A stretch of 34,752 nucleotides of DNA from Nitrospirae bacterium CG2_30_70_394 (GCA_001873295.1 MNYW01000001.1:1-34752); one strand, 5' to 3'. Counted from the first letter of the stretch, positions 1 to 10,484 are shown. The notes: generated by a model not told the origin, from the sequence alone. Translations and numbers: made by a program.

Positions 1-124
1 TCGGTGGACCGCCACGCCCCATGCCCGCCTGGGCGGTGAGGGGGAGGATCAGGGTGGCGGCGAAAAGCGTGGCGAGGAGCCCAGCGCCGGTTGGGAAATG
101 AGGGGTCTGCATGCGGGTCTTCAT
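1..124 (-). CDS. Exported protein, N-terminal fragment (gene runs off the window)
   Basis: Only the first 41 codons are present. They read as a Sec-type signal peptide: a positively charged start (MKTRMQT), a hydrophobic stretch (GLLATLFAATLILPL) and a likely cleavage after TAQA, followed by GMGRGGPP. The ATG at 124 has a strong ribosome binding site (AGGAGA, 6 nt upstream). The gene lies 50 bp downstream of the probable anti-sigma gene on the same strand, so it is probably part of the ECF operon. Small periplasmic metal- or stress-binding proteins of the Spy/CpxP type are often encoded in this position, but too little of the protein is visible to assign a family. Confidence 0.6.
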   Translation of the reverse strand, partial: MKTRMQTPHFPTGAGLLATLFAATLILPLTAQAGMGRGGPP

Positions 125-174
125 GGCCTTCTCCTGATGAGGGTTGTCCTGCGTTGCTACATGAAGGGGGGGTC

Positions 175-570
175 TTACCGGCCAAGGTAGTCGGCGGCGA
201 GGACCTGGTAGTCGGCGGGCAGGGCGAGGGCGAAGTCGGTGGCCTCGCCGGTCACCCCGTCGTCGACCGACAGAATCTCCTCCAGCGCCGTGGGCTCGAC
301 CGCGCGCGTCGCCGCGACCGTCGCCTGAGGCGTCCGCGCGACGGAGCCCGGGCGCGGCAGCACCCCCCAGAGAAAGAGAGCGGCCATGGCAGTCGTGGCC
401 ACCAGCAGGGGCGGCCGTAGCCGGCTGGGCCGGGTGAGGCGCTCCTCCAGCCGTTGGTCGAAGGCGACACGCGCCGCCGGCTCCATGGGCCCCACCCCGT
501 AGGCGGCGTTGAGGCGGCGAACGAAGGTGGCCTCGTCATTGGTCAAGTTGGTGGTCTGGTGCATGGTCAT
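175..570 (-). CDS. Single-pass membrane protein, probable anti-sigma factor
   Basis: 131 residues. A cytoplasmic N-terminal part of about 50 residues (with DEATFVRRLNAAYG and an E/R-rich helix) is followed by one transmembrane segment at about 53-71 (PLLVATTAMAALFLWGVLP) and a short acidic periplasmic tail. The ATG overlaps the TGA of the upstream ECF sigma gene (ATGA at 567-570), so the two are translationally coupled. That arrangement is usual for ECF sigma/anti-sigma pairs, where the membrane protein holds the sigma factor until a signal arrives. No zinc-binding HxxxCxxC motif is visible, so it would be a non-ZAS type. The role is inferred from position and topology, not from a recognised domain. 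Confidence 0.6.
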   Translation of the reverse strand: MTMHQTTNLTNDEATFVRRLNAAYGVGPMEPAARVAFDQRLEERLTRPSRLRPPLLVATTAMAALFLWGVLPRPGSVARTPQATVAATRAVEPTALEEILSVDDGVTGEATDFALALPADYQVLAADYLGR

Positions 571-1130
571 CCCCCTCTCTCCTCGAAGCCGCGGAGGTCG
601 TCGAGGTCGGCGCGCAGGCGGGTGAGGGCGCGGTGCAGGTGGCTCTTCACCATCCCCTCCGCCTTGCCCACGATCACCGCCACCTCGCGCACGGTGAACC
701 CCTCACCGTGAACGAGGAGGAAACAGTCGCGCTGGCTCTGCGGCAGGCGGCCGAGGGCGGCGGCGATGCGCTGGCGCAGGTCGGGATCGGCAACGCCCAC
801 CGCCACAGGTGGCGCGGTGGGCGCGTGGGTCGCCGCCGCCCGCCACGCCTCGCGCACCCGTTGCCAGCGCCGGTAGCTGTGCGCCTGGCGCACGAGGATC
901 CGGTAGAACCAAGTCGCCAGGCGCGCCTCGTCGCGAAAACGCGGCAGGGCCCGATAGGCGGCGACCAAGGCATCCTGGGTAACGTCCTCGGCCGCCGCCC
1001 GGTCGCCGCCGGTGAGCCGCCAAGCAAGACGCACGGCGCGCTCCCGCTGCTCCTCCACCAAGGCGCGAAAGCGCGCGATGCGCTCCGCCGCCGGGTCCAT
1101 CGTCATGGTCAACTCGCCGCTGGTCGCCAT
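567..1130 (-). CDS. ECF-family RNA polymerase sigma factor (sigma-70 group 4, RpoE-like)
   Basis: 187 residues, the usual ECF length. Region 2 covers about residues 25-95, with the typical AAEDVTQDALVAAYRALPRF and ATWFYRILVRQAHSYRR blocks (core binding and -10 recognition). Region 4 covers about 125-180, with LGRLPQSQRDCFLLVHGEGF and the helix-turn-helix VREVAVIVGKAEGMVKSHLHRA (-35 recognition). No region 3 is present, as expected. The ATG at 1130 is preceded by AGGGAG at good spacing; a second in-frame ATG at about 1106 is less well placed. The stop overlaps the start of the probable anti-sigma gene. A promoter of ECF type lies immediately upstream, suggesting autoregulation. Confidence 0.9.
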   Translation of the reverse strand: MATSGELTMTMDPAAERIARFRALVEEQRERAVRLAWRLTGGDRAAAEDVTQDALVAAYRALPRFRDEARLATWFYRILVRQAHSYRRWQRVREAWRAAATHAPTAPPVAVGVADPDLRQRIAAALGRLPQSQRDCFLLVHGEGFTVREVAVIVGKAEGMVKSHLHRALTRLRADLDDLRGFEERGG

Positions 1131-1152
1131 CCGTCTCCCTTGTCCTTCTCCA

Positions 1153-1182
1153 TTAGACGCACAGGGGGGGCGATTGGGTTAC
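1153..1182 (-). promoter_or_regulatory. ECF-type promoter upstream of the sigma gene
   Basis: On the minus strand GTAACC (1182-1177) is followed after exactly 17 bp by CGTCTAA (1159-1153). An AAC-containing -35 with a CGTC-type -10 at 16-17 bp is the common ECF promoter architecture. Transcription would start near 1146, giving a leader of about 16 nt that contains the AGGGAG ribosome binding site of the sigma gene. This fits positive autoregulation. Assignment is by eye. Confidence 0.5.
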
Positions 1183-1221
1183 CCGCGGTGCGCGACCCCC
1201 GACCCGCGCCCGGGTAACCCA
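1175..1221. repeat. 11-bp perfect inverted repeat containing two GGGTWACCC boxes
   Basis: TGGGTTACCCG (1175-1185) and CGGGTAACCCA (1211-1221) are perfect reverse complements separated by 25 bp. Each half is itself nearly palindromic. The left box contains the -35 of the ECF-type promoter; the right box faces the divergent trpB2-type gene but has no CGTC-type -10 at the right distance. It may be a paired operator or a pair of divergent -35 elements in the sigma/trpB2 intergenic region. Confidence 0.5.
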
Positions 1222-1351
1222 CCTCAGCCCTGGTGCAGGCGGGAAAGGCTGGCGCACGGCGGCGGAGAGGGCGATCTCTTGAGCCGCACGCCGGCCGCGT
1301 GCAAGGCTCGCCGCTCGCCCGCGCCCCCCTGCACCGCCACCCGGAGCCCCC

Positions 1352-2701
1352 ATGGAGACGACGAAGATCCTCCTCGACGAGTCCGAGATCCCGCAGGCGT
1401 GGTACAACGTGGTCGCCGACATGCCCAACCGGCCGGCGCCGCCGCTGGGCCCCGATGGCAAGCCGATCGGGCCCGACGCCCTCACCGCGATCTTCCCCCA
1501 TGCCCTGATCGAGCAGGAGGTGTCGAGTCAGCGGTGGATCGACATCCCCGAGGAGGTACGGCGAATCTACGGCCTGTGGCGGCCGACACCGCTCTACCGC
1601 GCCCACCGCCTGGAGGCGGCGCTCGGCACGCCGGCGCGCATCTATTACAAGTACGAGGGGGTGAGCCCGGCCGGGTCGCACAAGCCGAACACCTCGGTAC
1701 CCCAGGCGTACTACAACCGCCAAGAGGGGGTGCGGCGCATCGTTACCGAGACCGGCGCCGGCCAGTGGGGCTGCGCCATGGCCCTCGCCGGCCAGCTCTT
1801 CGGCATTCAGGTGCGGGTCTACATGGTGAAGGTGAGCTACCAGCAGAAGCCCTTCCGCCGCTCGATGATCGAGACCTGGGGGGCGGAGGTCCTCGCCTCG
1901 CCCACCGACCAAACCCACGCCGGCCGCAAGATTCTCGCGACCGACCCGGACTGCGCCGGCTCGCTCGGCCTGGCGATCTCCGAGGCGGTGGAGGAGGCGG
2001 CATCGCGGCCCGACACCCACTACGCCCTCGGCTCGGTCCTCAACCATGTCCTCCTGCACCAGACGGTGATCGGCCTCGAGGCGAAGGCGCAGTTTGCAAA
2101 GGTGGGCGACTACCCGGACGCGATCTTCGCGGCGTGCGGCGGCGGCTCCAACTTCGGCGGCGTCGCCTTCCCCTTCTTCGCCGACAAGGCGGCGGGCAAG
2201 GCGGTGCGGCTGGTGGCGGTGGAACCGGCATCGTGTCCAACCCTCACCCGCGGCCACTACGCCTACGACTTCGGCGACACCGCCGGCCTCACGCCGTTGT
2301 TGCGGATGTACACCCTGGGCCACGACTTCATCCCCCCCGCGATCCACGCCGGTGGCCTCCGCTACCACGGCGACTCGGCCCTCGTGTCGCAGCTCGTCCA
2401 CGAGGGGCTGGTGGAGGCGGTGGCGGTGCCCCAGCTCTCCACCTTCGAGGCCGGGGTGACCTTTGCCCGCAGCGAGGGGATCATCCCGGCGCCCGAGTCG
2501 AGCCACGCAATCCGCGCCACCCTCGACGCGGCCCTCGAGTGCAAGCGGACCGGCGAGGCCAAGGCCCTCTTCTTCAACCTCTCCGGCCACGGCCACTTCG
2601 ACATGGCCGCCTACGACGCCTACTTCGCCGGCGAGCTCCACGACTACGCCTACCCCCAGGCGCAGATCGACGCCGCCCTGAGCCGCTTACCCAAGGTGTA
2701 A
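1352..2701 (+). CDS. trpB: Tryptophan synthase beta chain, TrpB2 type (TrpB-like pyridoxal-phosphate enzyme)
   Basis: 449 residues, longer than the ~400 of ordinary TrpB1 and typical of the TrpB2 subfamily. It should join indole and L-serine to make tryptophan using pyridoxal phosphate (PLP). The PLP lysine is K111 in SHKPNT. The catalytic glutamate is E133 in ETGAGQWG, where TrpB1 proteins have GQHG. The PLP phosphate loop is CGGGSNFGG (262-270). No trpA or other trp genes are adjacent. TrpB2 proteins often stand alone and are thought to salvage indole or act without a tightly bound alpha subunit. The ATG at 1352 follows GGAG. The upstream region is shared with the divergent ECF operon. Family assignment is firm; physiological role is inferred. 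Confidence 0.93.
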   Translation: METTKILLDESEIPQAWYNVVADMPNRPAPPLGPDGKPIGPDALTAIFPHALIEQEVSSQRWIDIPEEVRRIYGLWRPTPLYRAHRLEAALGTPARIYYKYEGVSPAGSHKPNTSVPQAYYNRQEGVRRIVTETGAGQWGCAMALAGQLFGIQVRVYMVKVSYQQKPFRRSMIETWGAEVLASPTDQTHAGRKILATDPDCAGSLGLAISEAVEEAASRPDTHYALGSVLNHVLLHQTVIGLEAKAQFAKVGDYPDAIFAACGGGSNFGGVAFPFFADKAAGKAVRLVAVEPASCPTLTRGHYAYDFGDTAGLTPLLRMYTLGHDFIPPAIHAGGLRYHGDSALVSQLVHEGLVEAVAVPQLSTFEAGVTFARSEGIIPAPESSHAIRATLDAALECKRTGEAKALFFNLSGHGHFDMAAYDAYFAGELHDYAYPQAQIDAALSRLPKV

Positions 2702-2728
2702 GACGAGTCGCACGCCGACGATCCTGTA

Positions 2729-2850
2729 GGCCACGCCAGTTGCCCCAGATTTGGGCCGGCCCGCAGGGCGGGCGACGTAGCCATGAGCGGCGCCACGTCG
2801 GAGGAGCACGCCCGAGGACACGAGCCAAAGATGGGGCGCCTGGCGTGGCC
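2729..2850. repeat. Long imperfect inverted repeat between convergent trpB and prfB
   Basis: The arm at 2729-2757 (GGCCACGCCAG..TGCCCCAGA..TTGGGCC) pairs with the arm at 2823-2850 (AGCCAAAGATGGGGCG..CTGGCGTGGCC). The outer 11 bp are perfect and about 22-23 of the arm positions pair overall. The 65-bp centre contains a second, smaller inverted pair (CGACGT/ACGTCG). The element fills almost the whole 150-bp gap between two genes that end toward each other, so it could end transcription from both sides, although neither arm is followed by a T-run. It could also be a palindromic mobile or REP-type element. Confidence 0.6.
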
Positions 2851-2851
2851 G

Positions 2852-3950
2852 TCACCGACCCGTGAGGAGGTAGGCCTTGATGAACCCATCCAAATCGCCA
2901 TCCAACACCGCCTCCACGTTGCTCATCTCGTAGCGGGTCCGGAGGTCCTTCACCATCTGGTAGGGGGCAAGGACGTAGGAGCGGATCTGGTTCCCCCAGG
3001 AGATGTCCTTCTTCTCCGCATTCGTGACCGCTTGCTCCGCCTCCTTGGCGCGCCGTTCCAACTCGTAGAGCTTCGCCTTGAGCATCTTCATGGCGGTGGA
3101 GCGGTTCTTGTGCTGGCTGCGCTCGTTCTGGCAACAGACCACGGTGTTGGTGGGGATGTGGGTGATGCGAATCGCGGAGCTGGTCTTGTTGACGTGCTGG
3201 CCGCCGGCGCCAGAGGAGCGGTAGGTGTCGATACGCAGATCCTTCTCCTCCACCTCGACGACGATCTCGTCATCCAGTTCGGGCGAGACAAAGACCGAGG
3301 AAAACGAGGTGTGGCGCCGCTTCGCCGAATCGAAGGGGGAGATGCGCACCAGGCGATGGACCCCGGTCTCACCGCGCAGGGAGCCGAAGGCGTACTCCCC
3401 CTCGATGAGCAGGGTGGCCGACTTGATTCCCGCCTCTTCGCCGGGGAGGTAATCGAGAAGCTTGTGGCTAAAGCCACGCCGCTCCGCCCAGTGGGTGTAC
3501 ATGCGCAAGAGCATCTGCGCCCAGTCCTGCGACTCGGTACCGCCGGCCCCCGGATTGATCTCGACGATCGCGTGGTTGGCGTCGGTCTCGCCGGAGAGGA
3601 GGGTGGAGATCTCCAGACCATTCAACTCCTCTTCGAGACGGTCCAGCTCGCGGCCGATCTCCACCTCGTGTTCCCGCTCCTCCGGCTCCGCCGCGGCGAA
3701 CTCGAAGAGGACGTCGAGGTCGTCAAAGGCGCTCGCGTGGCGCTCCCACCCGGCCACCACCCGGACGAGATGGGCCCGCTCCTTCTGCACCTCTTGAGCG
3801 CGGCTCAGGTCGTTCCAAAAACCCTCTTCCTCGGCGAGGCGATCAAGGGCGGCGATCCGCTCCCGCTTTCCCTCCGGGTCAAAGGTACCCCCGCAGTTCG
3901 AGGAAACGGCGGTGCAAGGCGTCGCGCTTCTGGGTCAGCTCGATGAGCAT
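2852..3950 (-). CDS. prfB: Peptide chain release factor 2 (RF2), expressed through a programmed +1 frameshift
   Basis: RF2 ends translation at UGA and UAA codons. The first 23 codons (MLIELTQKRD...ELRGYL) run from ATG 3950 to an in-frame TGA at 3881-3879; the rest (DPEGKRERI... to LLTGR) is in the +1 frame. Joined, they give 365 residues, the same length as E. coli RF2. Visible signatures are the SPF stop-codon-recognition tripeptide (VRISPFDS) and the GGQ motif (SSGAGGQHVNKT) that triggers peptidyl-tRNA hydrolysis. A TACAAT -10-like sequence lies on the minus strand at 3988-3983, with a poor -35. It is the last gene of a minus-strand series after argB, separated by 258 bp in which no gene was seen. 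Confidence 0.95.
3878..3892 (-). promoter_or_regulatory. RF2 programmed +1 frameshift site
   Basis: On the minus strand the message reads CGG GGG TAC CTT TGA C. CTT (3884-3882) is the slippery codon, TGA (3881-3879) the in-frame stop, and the G-rich stretch just upstream acts as the internal Shine-Dalgarno-like stimulator. It closely matches the classical bacterial site (AGG GGG TAT CTT TGA C). When RF2 is scarce the ribosome pauses at UGA and slips, so RF2 controls its own synthesis. Confidence 0.95.
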
Positions 3951-4208
3951 GGAATCCGCTCCGGGGACGATGGGCAGCGCGGATTGTACCGGCAGCAAGT
4001 GGCGACGACGAGGCTAAGCGCGCGCCGCGCGGCGGCGGGACGGGGATGGCGAGTGGACCCCCCGGCAGGGGGCGCTGCACGCTCGGACGGGCAAGGTGGC
4101 CCCCTGGGTCCAGCGATCGGCCGTGCCGGGTCGCCGAACTGGGGGTCGACCCACAGACCCGCGGCCGCGGACGTGACCCGAAGAGAGGGGGGTGGGCGCG
4201 GCCTTCGC

Positions 4209-5123
<915 letters not shown>

Positions 5124-6485
5124 CTAAAGGATATAACGCCGCAGATCCTCGTCCTCGATCACCTCGGCGAGCTGGGCGCGGACGTAGGCGGCGTCGATGA
5201 TCACCTCGCCGTGGCGGTCGGGCGCCTCGAAGGAGAGGTCGGCGAGGAGCCGCTCCATCACCGTGTGCAGGCGCCGCGCGCCGATGTTTTCGGTGCGCTC
5301 GTTGGCGAGCGCGGCGATGCGCGCGAGCTCGCCGATGGCCTCATCGGTAAAGGTGACCGCCACCCCCTCGGTGGCGAGCATCGCCTGGTACTGGCGGGTG
5401 AGGGCGTTCTTCGGCTCGGTGAGGATGCGCACGAAATCGGCGGCGTCGAGGGAGTCGAGCTCCACCCGGATGGGGAAGCGCCCCTGGAGCTCGGGGATGA
5501 GGTCCGACGGCTTGGCGGCGTGGAAGGCCCCGGCGGCAATGAACAGGATGTGGTCGGTCTTCACCGGTCCGTACTTGGTGGTGACCGTGGAGCCCTCGAC
5601 GATCGGCAGGATGTCGCGCTGCACCCCCTCGCGGGAGACGTCGGGGCCCTGACCGCCGCCGCTGCTCGCGACCTTGTCGAGCTCGTCGATGAAGACGATG
5701 CCTCTCTCCTGAACCCGCCGCAGCGCCTCCTCGCGCACCCGTTCCTGATCCACCATCCGCGCCGCCGCCTCGTCCTTCAAAAGGTGGCGCGCCTCGACCA
5801 CCTTCACCCGCCGCCGCTGGCTCTGCTTGGGGAACATGTTGCCGAACATCTCCTTCAGGTTGATCCCCATCTCCTCCATGCCAGCTGCGCCCAGGACCTC
5901 GATGTTCGGTCCGGCGGACCGCTCCACGGTCACCTCCACCTCGCGATCGTCGAACAGTCCGTCGCGCAGGCGAGCCCGCAGCTTGTCGCGGGTCCGCTGG
6001 CGCGTCTCCTCGCTGTTGTCGCCGGTTGCCTCGATCTCGCCGCCGGCGGTGGCGGTGGGGTGCGCGGGGGGCAGCAGCAGGTCGAGGAGGCGCTCCTCCG
6101 CCACCGCGGCCGCCTGCGCCGCCACCCGCTCGGTCTCCTCCGCGGTGACCATGTTCACCGTCAGCTCGACGAGGTCGCGAATCATCGACTCCACGTCGCG
6201 CCCCACGTACCCCACCTCGGTGAACTTGCTCGCCTCCACCTTGATGAACGGCGCGTCGGTGAGGGAGGCGATGCGGCGCGAGATCTCGGTCTTGCCCACC
6301 CCGGTGGGGCCGATCATCAGAATGTTCTTCGGGATCACCTCCCCGCGCATCTCCTCGTCGAGCTGCTGGCGCCGCCAGCGGTCGCGGATCGCCAGGGCCA
6401 CGGCGCGCTTCGCCTTGGACTGGCCGACGATGTAGCGGTCGAGCGCCGCCACCACCTCGCGCGGGGTGAGGTCGCGCAGGCTCAC
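5124..6485 (-). CDS. hslU: ATP-dependent HslUV protease, ATPase subunit
   Basis: 453 residues from GTG 6485 (E. coli HslU is 443). It is the AAA+ unfoldase ring that feeds substrates to HslV. Near the N-terminus are [17 protein letters not shown], Walker A GPTGVGKT (59-66) and the pore loop GYVG (92-95). The intermediate domain follows, then Walker [10 protein letters not shown], and the C-terminal tail ends in DLRRYIL, the segment that docks into and activates HslV. The GTG overlaps the hslV stop by 4 bp (GTGA), so the two are translationally coupled. Longer upstream reading frames run through hslV and are not real. Assignment is secure. Confidence 0.97.
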   Translation of the reverse strand: MSLRDLTPREVVAALDRYIVGQSKAKRAVALAIRDRWRRQQLDEEMRGEVIPKNILMIGPTGVGKTEISRRIASLTDAPFIKVEASKFTEVGYVGRDVESMIRDLVELTVNMVTAEETERVAAQAAAVAEERLLDLLLPPAHPTATAGGEIEATGDNSEETRQRTRDKLRARLRDGLFDDREVEVTVERSAGPNIEVLGAAGMEEMGINLKEMFGNMFPKQSQRRRVKVVEARHLLKDEAAARMVDQERVREEALRRVQERGIVFIDELDKVASSGGGQGPDVSREGVQRDILPIVEGSTVTTKYGPVKTDHILFIAAGAFHAAKPSDLIPELQGRFPIRVELDSLDAADFVRILTEPKNALTRQYQAMLATEGVAVTFTDEAIGELARIAALANERTENIGARRLHTVMERLLADLSFEAPDRHGEVIIDAAYVRAQLAEVIEDEDLRRYIL

Positions 6486-7021
6486 AGAACGATCTCCTCC
6501 ACCACGATCCGGTCGTTGGTGTAGATGTCGATCGCCGCGGCGATGGTCAGGGCCTCGCGCGCCACCTCCGCCGCGCCGAGTTGGGTGTGGCGCAACAGGG
6601 CGCTGGCGGCGGCACGCGCCACGTCGCCACCGGAGCCGATCGCGAGCAGCCCCTCCTCCGGCTCGATCACGTCGCCGGTGCCCGAGACCAACAGACTGGC
6701 CTCCGCGTCGGCCACCAACAGCAGCGCCTCCAGGCGGCGCAGGGCACGGTCGGTGCGCCACGCCTTGGCCAGCTCGACGCAGGCGCGGGTGAGCTTGCCG
6801 TGGTGCTCCTCCAGCTTGGTCTCGAACCGCTCAAAGAGGGTGAAGGCGTCGGCGGTGGAGCCGGCGAAGCCAGCGATCACCCGCTCCTTGTAGAGCCGCC
6901 GGACCTTGCACGCCGACCCCTTCATCACCGAGTTGCCCAGGGTCACCTGCCCGTCACCGGCCATCGCCACCGCAACCGCGGTGCGAACCATCAGGATGGT
7001 GGTGCCGTGAAACGATTCCAT
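6482..7021 (-). CDS. hslV: ATP-dependent HslUV protease, proteolytic subunit
   Basis: 179 residues, the proteasome-beta-like peptidase of HslUV. The N-terminus is [11 protein letters not shown]7 is expected to become the catalytic N-terminal threonine after removal of a six-residue propeptide, so the start must be ATG 7021. The next in-frame ATG would remove the active site. Typical blocks follow: [56 protein letters not shown] and AIGSGG. No clear ribosome binding site is seen upstream. It is the first gene of the hslV-hslU-argB group and is divergent from the mechanosensitive channel gene across a 289-bp gap in which no gene or clear promoter was seen. Confidence 0.96.
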   Translation of the reverse strand: MESFHGTTILMVRTAVAVAMAGDGQVTLGNSVMKGSACKVRRLYKERVIAGFAGSTADAFTLFERFETKLEEHHGKLTRACVELAKAWRTDRALRRLEALLLVADAEASLLVSGTGDVIEPEEGLLAIGSGGDVARAAASALLRHTQLGAAEVAREALTIAAAIDIYTNDRIVVEEIVL

Positions 7022-7310
7022 CGCGGGGCAGGCCCGGCGCCGGGGGGCACGGGGGCGCACACGGTAACGGCCGCCAGCCAGGCGGAAAAGGGGGCGCGGC
7101 CGCACGCCAGGCGGCCGCGGTGACCCCGCCCCCGGCCACCGGGCGCGATCACGCCCCCGCACCGGGGGGAGCTTGCGCGCGCCGCATGGCCGTGGCGTGG
7201 CGCGACCGTGCCCCCCCTCGCCCGCGCCGTGGGCGCTGCGCCCGCGTGCGCGCCTCCCCCGCCGTGGCCACCGCCGTTGTGACCGTTCGGGACGGTGGCC
7301 ATACTCGGCC

Positions 7311-10300
7311 ATGCTCCTCGCGCCTTGGCGACTCGGCTGCTGTCTTGTCCTCCTCGCCCTGCCGGCCCTGGCGGGGGCAAGCGACGGGGTCATCGCCGAG
7401 CGCCGGGCGGCCCTCGAAACCAGCCTCGCCCACCTCGCCACCGAGGAGGCCCAACTTGCCAAGCGCATCCATGCGCGCACCAAGCCGGTGAGCGAGCGCG
7501 AGGTGGAGCTGGCGCGCCTGGAGGCGGAGCTCGCCCAGGCGGCGGCGGCGGACCTCGACGAGGTGGCAATCGCCACCCTGCGGGCCCAGTGGGAGGCGCA
7601 GCGCGACGGCGTGGCCGCCGAGCTCCGCGCAGCGGAGCAGGCACGCGCAACGGCAGAGACGGAAGCCAAGCCGGCGGAGCAGGGGGGCGCACCGGCGGAG
7701 CAGGGGGGCACACCCACGGCGGCGGCGGTGGCCCTTTTGCGCGAGCGCCTTGCCACGTTCGACAGCCTCCTCGCCTCCGACGCGCCGGCGCGCGAGATCA
7801 TCGCCCTTCAGCGCCGTTTGGAGAGCCGCCGCGCCGCGGTGGCCGCCCTGCGCGCCGACCTGCTGGACGAGCGGTTCGCCGCCGAGCAACGGGCGGCCGC
7901 CGCCGCCCGCCTGGAGAACGAGGCACGCGATACGGCGCGCCGCATCGCCACCCTGGAGGCCGAGCAACAGCGGGTGGAGCAGCGCCGCGGCGACCTCGAG
8001 GCGGCCATCCAGCGGGCGGAGACGGCGGGCGACAGCGGCCCCGAGGTCGATCTCCTGCGCGCCCAGGCCGACCTCATCACCCTGCAGGGCTACCAACTTG
8101 CCGAGGAGATGGCCACCGCCCGCGCCCACTACACGACCGCCCGTCTCGCCGCCACGTTGGAGATACGCCGCGGCGCGACCAGCCCCGCCTCGGCCACCGC
8201 CCGCGAGATCAACCGTCGCCTTGCCGACGAGCAGGCCCGCCTCGCCGCCCTCGACCATCAAGTCGCCGACCTGCAGCGCCGCCGCCAGCTCTACGAGACG
8301 CGGCGGGCGGCGCTGGACCGCCAGGCCGAGCTCCTCACCGCCCTCGCGGAAGAGGAGGCGGCGACCCGCCGCGTGTCGGTGGTCCAACGCCAGGCGGTGG
8401 TCGATCAGGCCCTGGCCGCGGTGAACGAACACGCCCGGCTGCTCGCCGACCACCGCGCGGCGGAGGAGGCCTTCATCAACGAGATGGAGACGGCGTTGCA
8501 CCAGCGCGCCGATGTGCGCCTTGGCTACCGGACGCCACGCGCCTGGTCCCTCGCCCGACTACCGGAGGTCGGGGTCGAGCTCGCCGCCCTGCCCTACCGC
8601 CTGCCGGTGGTGGTCCTCCCCAGCTCGGGGCGGATCCTCGCCGCCACCGCCGCGCTCCTGCTCGGCCTTCTGGCGGCCGTCGGCACCCGCTATCTACGCC
8701 TCGCGACCCGGCGGGGACGGGCGCGTTTGCGCTGGCGGGTGGCCGGCTACCGTGGCATCCGCGCGCTCATCGCCCTCCTCGGCGTCGCCGGCGGCCTCGC
8801 CCCCCCCACCCTGGGCGCATGCGGGATCGGGGTCGCCCTCTACCTCCTCCTCCCCGGTGTCCTGGGGACCGCCCTCCTCGCCCTCCTTACCGCCCTGTGG
8901 GCGTCGGTGGCGACGCGCGTCTGCTTCCGCTACCTGCGCTGGCTGCTGCGCGGCGGGCGGGTCTTTTCGGTCACCATCGGCCGCCGGCGCGGCTGGCACT
9001 GGCTGGCCCGGTTCTTTGATCTGGTCTGGTTCTACCTGGCGATCGGCTACGCCCTGGTGGCGGTCGACGCACCGCCCGCGGCGCTCGCCTTGCTCAACGA
9101 CGCCGCTACCACCATCGCGATCATCCTCTTGCCGCTGCTGGGCTGGCGCAGGCCGCCGGTCTTCCGTACCCCGGGGCCCGCCCGCCTCGCCTTCTTTCTC
9201 CTCCTCGCGGCCGCCGCCACCCTCCTTGGCCTCGCCCTCGCCGGCTATTCCAACCTGGCCACCGCGATCTTTACCGGGGCGGCGGTCACCACCGGCCTGG
9301 TCGTCGTCTGGGGGGTGGGGACGCTGATCGCCGCCGACCTCTGGCGCCGTGGAGCCGCACCGGGCGGCCGCCTCATCCGTCTCGTCTCCCTCCATGGCGA
9401 GGAGGCGATCCACCTGGCGCGCACCCTCACCCGGCTGACCTCCCTCCTCCTCGCCCTCGGCCTGCTCCTCTGGAAAGACCCGACCCAAGCACTCTTTGCC
9501 AGCCCCCTGTGGCAACTCCTCACCGGCGCCCTGCACCACCCCCTGGTCCACATCGGCACGGTGGAGATCACCACCCTCTCCGTCCTCCAGGGCGGGGTGA
9601 TCTTCGCCGCCTTCCTCTTCACCTCGCGCCTGGTGCGGCGGTTGCTGCGCGACCGGCTCTACCCGCGCACCCGCCTCGACGCCGGGGTACGCAACACGAT
9701 CAACAGCTTCGTCAACTACGGCCTCCTCACCCTCGGGGTCTTGGTGGCGCTGCAGGCGGTGGGGATCAAGCTCACCACCCTCACGGTCTTCGCCGGCGCG
9801 CTCGGCGTTGGGCTCGGCTTCGGCCTGCAGAACATCGCCAATAACTTCGTCTCGGGCCTGATCCTGTTGCTGGAGCGGCCGTTGAAGACCGGCGATTACA
9901 TCGACATCGGCGCCACTAGCGGGGTGGTGACGCGGATCGGCGCCCGCTCCACCCAGATCCGCACCCGCGACAACATCGCCATCGTCGTCCCCAACTCGGA
10001 GCTCATCTCCCAGTCGCTGACCAACTGGTCCTTGGATGACGCGAGGACGCGCCTCCACGTGGGGGTGGGGGTCGCGTATGGCACCGACCCGCGGCGCGTG
10101 GAGGAGGTTCTGCTCAAGGTCGCCAAGGCGCACCCAAAGATCCTTGCCACGCCGCCGCCGCGCGTCTGGTTCCAAGATTTCGGCGCCAGCTCCCTCGACT
10201 TCGAACTCCTCGGTTGGGTCGACGACCCCGCGGCCACCCCCCTGCGCACCCTGCGCTCCGAGCTGCGCTTCGCGATCTACACCGCCCTCACCGAGGCAAA

Positions 10301-10382
10301 CATCGAGATCCCCTTCCCGCAGCGCGATCTGCACATCCGCTCGTGGAGCGCGCCGCCGCCCCCCGCCGCTCCGGCCGGGTAG
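7311..10382 (+). CDS. Large mechanosensitive channel of the MscS superfamily (MscK/KefA-like)
   Basis: 1023 residues. It begins with a signal peptide ([23 protein letters not shown]). A long periplasmic region of about 400 residues follows, rich in Ala, Arg, Glu and Leu, and clearly coiled-coil. Roughly residues 440-800 contain about ten hydrophobic membrane segments. The MscS core begins near residue 820: the pore helix reads [21 protein letters not shown], followed by [18 protein letters not shown] and the beta domain ([16 protein letters not shown]). The protein should release solutes on osmotic downshock. The architecture is like E. coli MscK and MscM (YjeP). Upstream extension of the frame has no clear start; ATG 7311 fits the signal peptide although no ribosome binding site is obvious. 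Confidence 0.9.
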   Translation: MLLAPWRLGCCLVLLALPALAGASDGVIAERRAALETSLAHLATEEAQLAKRIHARTKPVSEREVELARLEAELAQAAAADLDEVAIATLRAQWEAQRDGVAAELRAAEQARATAETEAKPAEQGGAPAEQGGTPTAAAVALLRERLATFDSLLASDAPAREIIALQRRLESRRAAVAALRADLLDERFAAEQRAAAAARLENEARDTARRIATLEAEQQRVEQRRGDLEAAIQRAETAGDSGPEVDLLRAQADLITLQGYQLAEEMATARAHYTTARLAATLEIRRGATSPASATAREINRRLADEQARLAALDHQVADLQRRRQLYETRRAALDRQAELLTALAEEEAATRRVSVVQRQAVVDQALAAVNEHARLLADHRAAEEAFINEMETALHQRADVRLGYRTPRAWSLARLPEVGVELAALPYRLPVVVLPSSGRILAATAALLLGLLAAVGTRYLRLATRRGRARLRWRVAGYRGIRALIALLGVAGGLAPPTLGACGIGVALYLLLPGVLGTALLALLTALWASVATRVCFRYLRWLLRGGRVFSVTIGRRRGWHWLARFFDLVWFYLAIGYALVAVDAPPAALALLNDAATTIAIILLPLLGWRRPPVFRTPGPARLAFFLLLAAAATLLGLALAGYSNLATAIFTGAAVTTGLVVVWGVGTLIAADLWRRGAAPGGRLIRLVSLHGEEAIHLARTLTRLTSLLLALGLLLWKDPTQALFASPLWQLLTGALHHPLVHIGTVEITTLSVLQGGVIFAAFLFTSRLVRRLLRDRLYPRTRLDAGVRNTINSFVNYGLLTLGVLVALQAVGIKLTTLTVFAGALGVGLGFGLQNIANNFVSGLILLLERPLKTGDYIDIGATSGVVTRIGARSTQIRTRDNIAIVVPNSELISQSLTNWSLDDARTRLHVGVGVAYGTDPRRVEEVLLKVAKAHPKILATPPPRVWFQDFGASSLDFELLGWVDDPAATPLRTLRSELRFAIYTALTEANIEIPFPQRDLHIRSWSAPPPPAAPAG

Positions 10383-10464
10383 TAGGAAGTAGAAAGTAGG
10401 GAGTAGAAAGTAGAAACGGGGTCCATCGGCAGGATGGCGATGGAGCCCCCGACCCCCTTCCTAC
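10382..10464. repeat. Heptamer (GTAGAAA-type) repeat with nested stem-loop
   Basis: Starting at the mscK-like stop codon are five consecutive 7-bp units: GTAGGAA, GTAGAAA, GTAGGGA, GTAGAAA, GTAGAAA (10382-10416). A hairpin follows, GGGGTCCATCG (10418-10428) with CGATGGAGCCCC (10438-10449, one bulge). CTTCCTAC (10457-10464) then pairs back to GTAGGAAG (10382-10389). No T-run follows, so it is not a standard terminator. It resembles the element at 18324-18503. Confidence 0.65.
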
Positions 10465-10484
10465 TTCGTAACCCAGGAGCCTGC

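Noticed and set aside
5124-6761. Longer HslU start upstream of 6485
   Set aside because: It would overlap most of hslV; the HslU N-terminus ([17 protein letters not shown]) begins right after GTG 6485, which is coupled to the hslV stop.
7149-8501. Long minus-strand open frame of 450 codons opposite the mechanosensitive channel gene
   Set aside because: It is the reverse strand of the coiled-coil coding region. Its composition (Leu/Gly/Arg-rich, no domain) is that of a shadow frame in G+C-rich DNA.
10382-10464. Rho-independent terminator after the channel gene
   Set aside because: Good hairpin but no T-run follows, and the heptamer repeat architecture is better explained as a repeat element.
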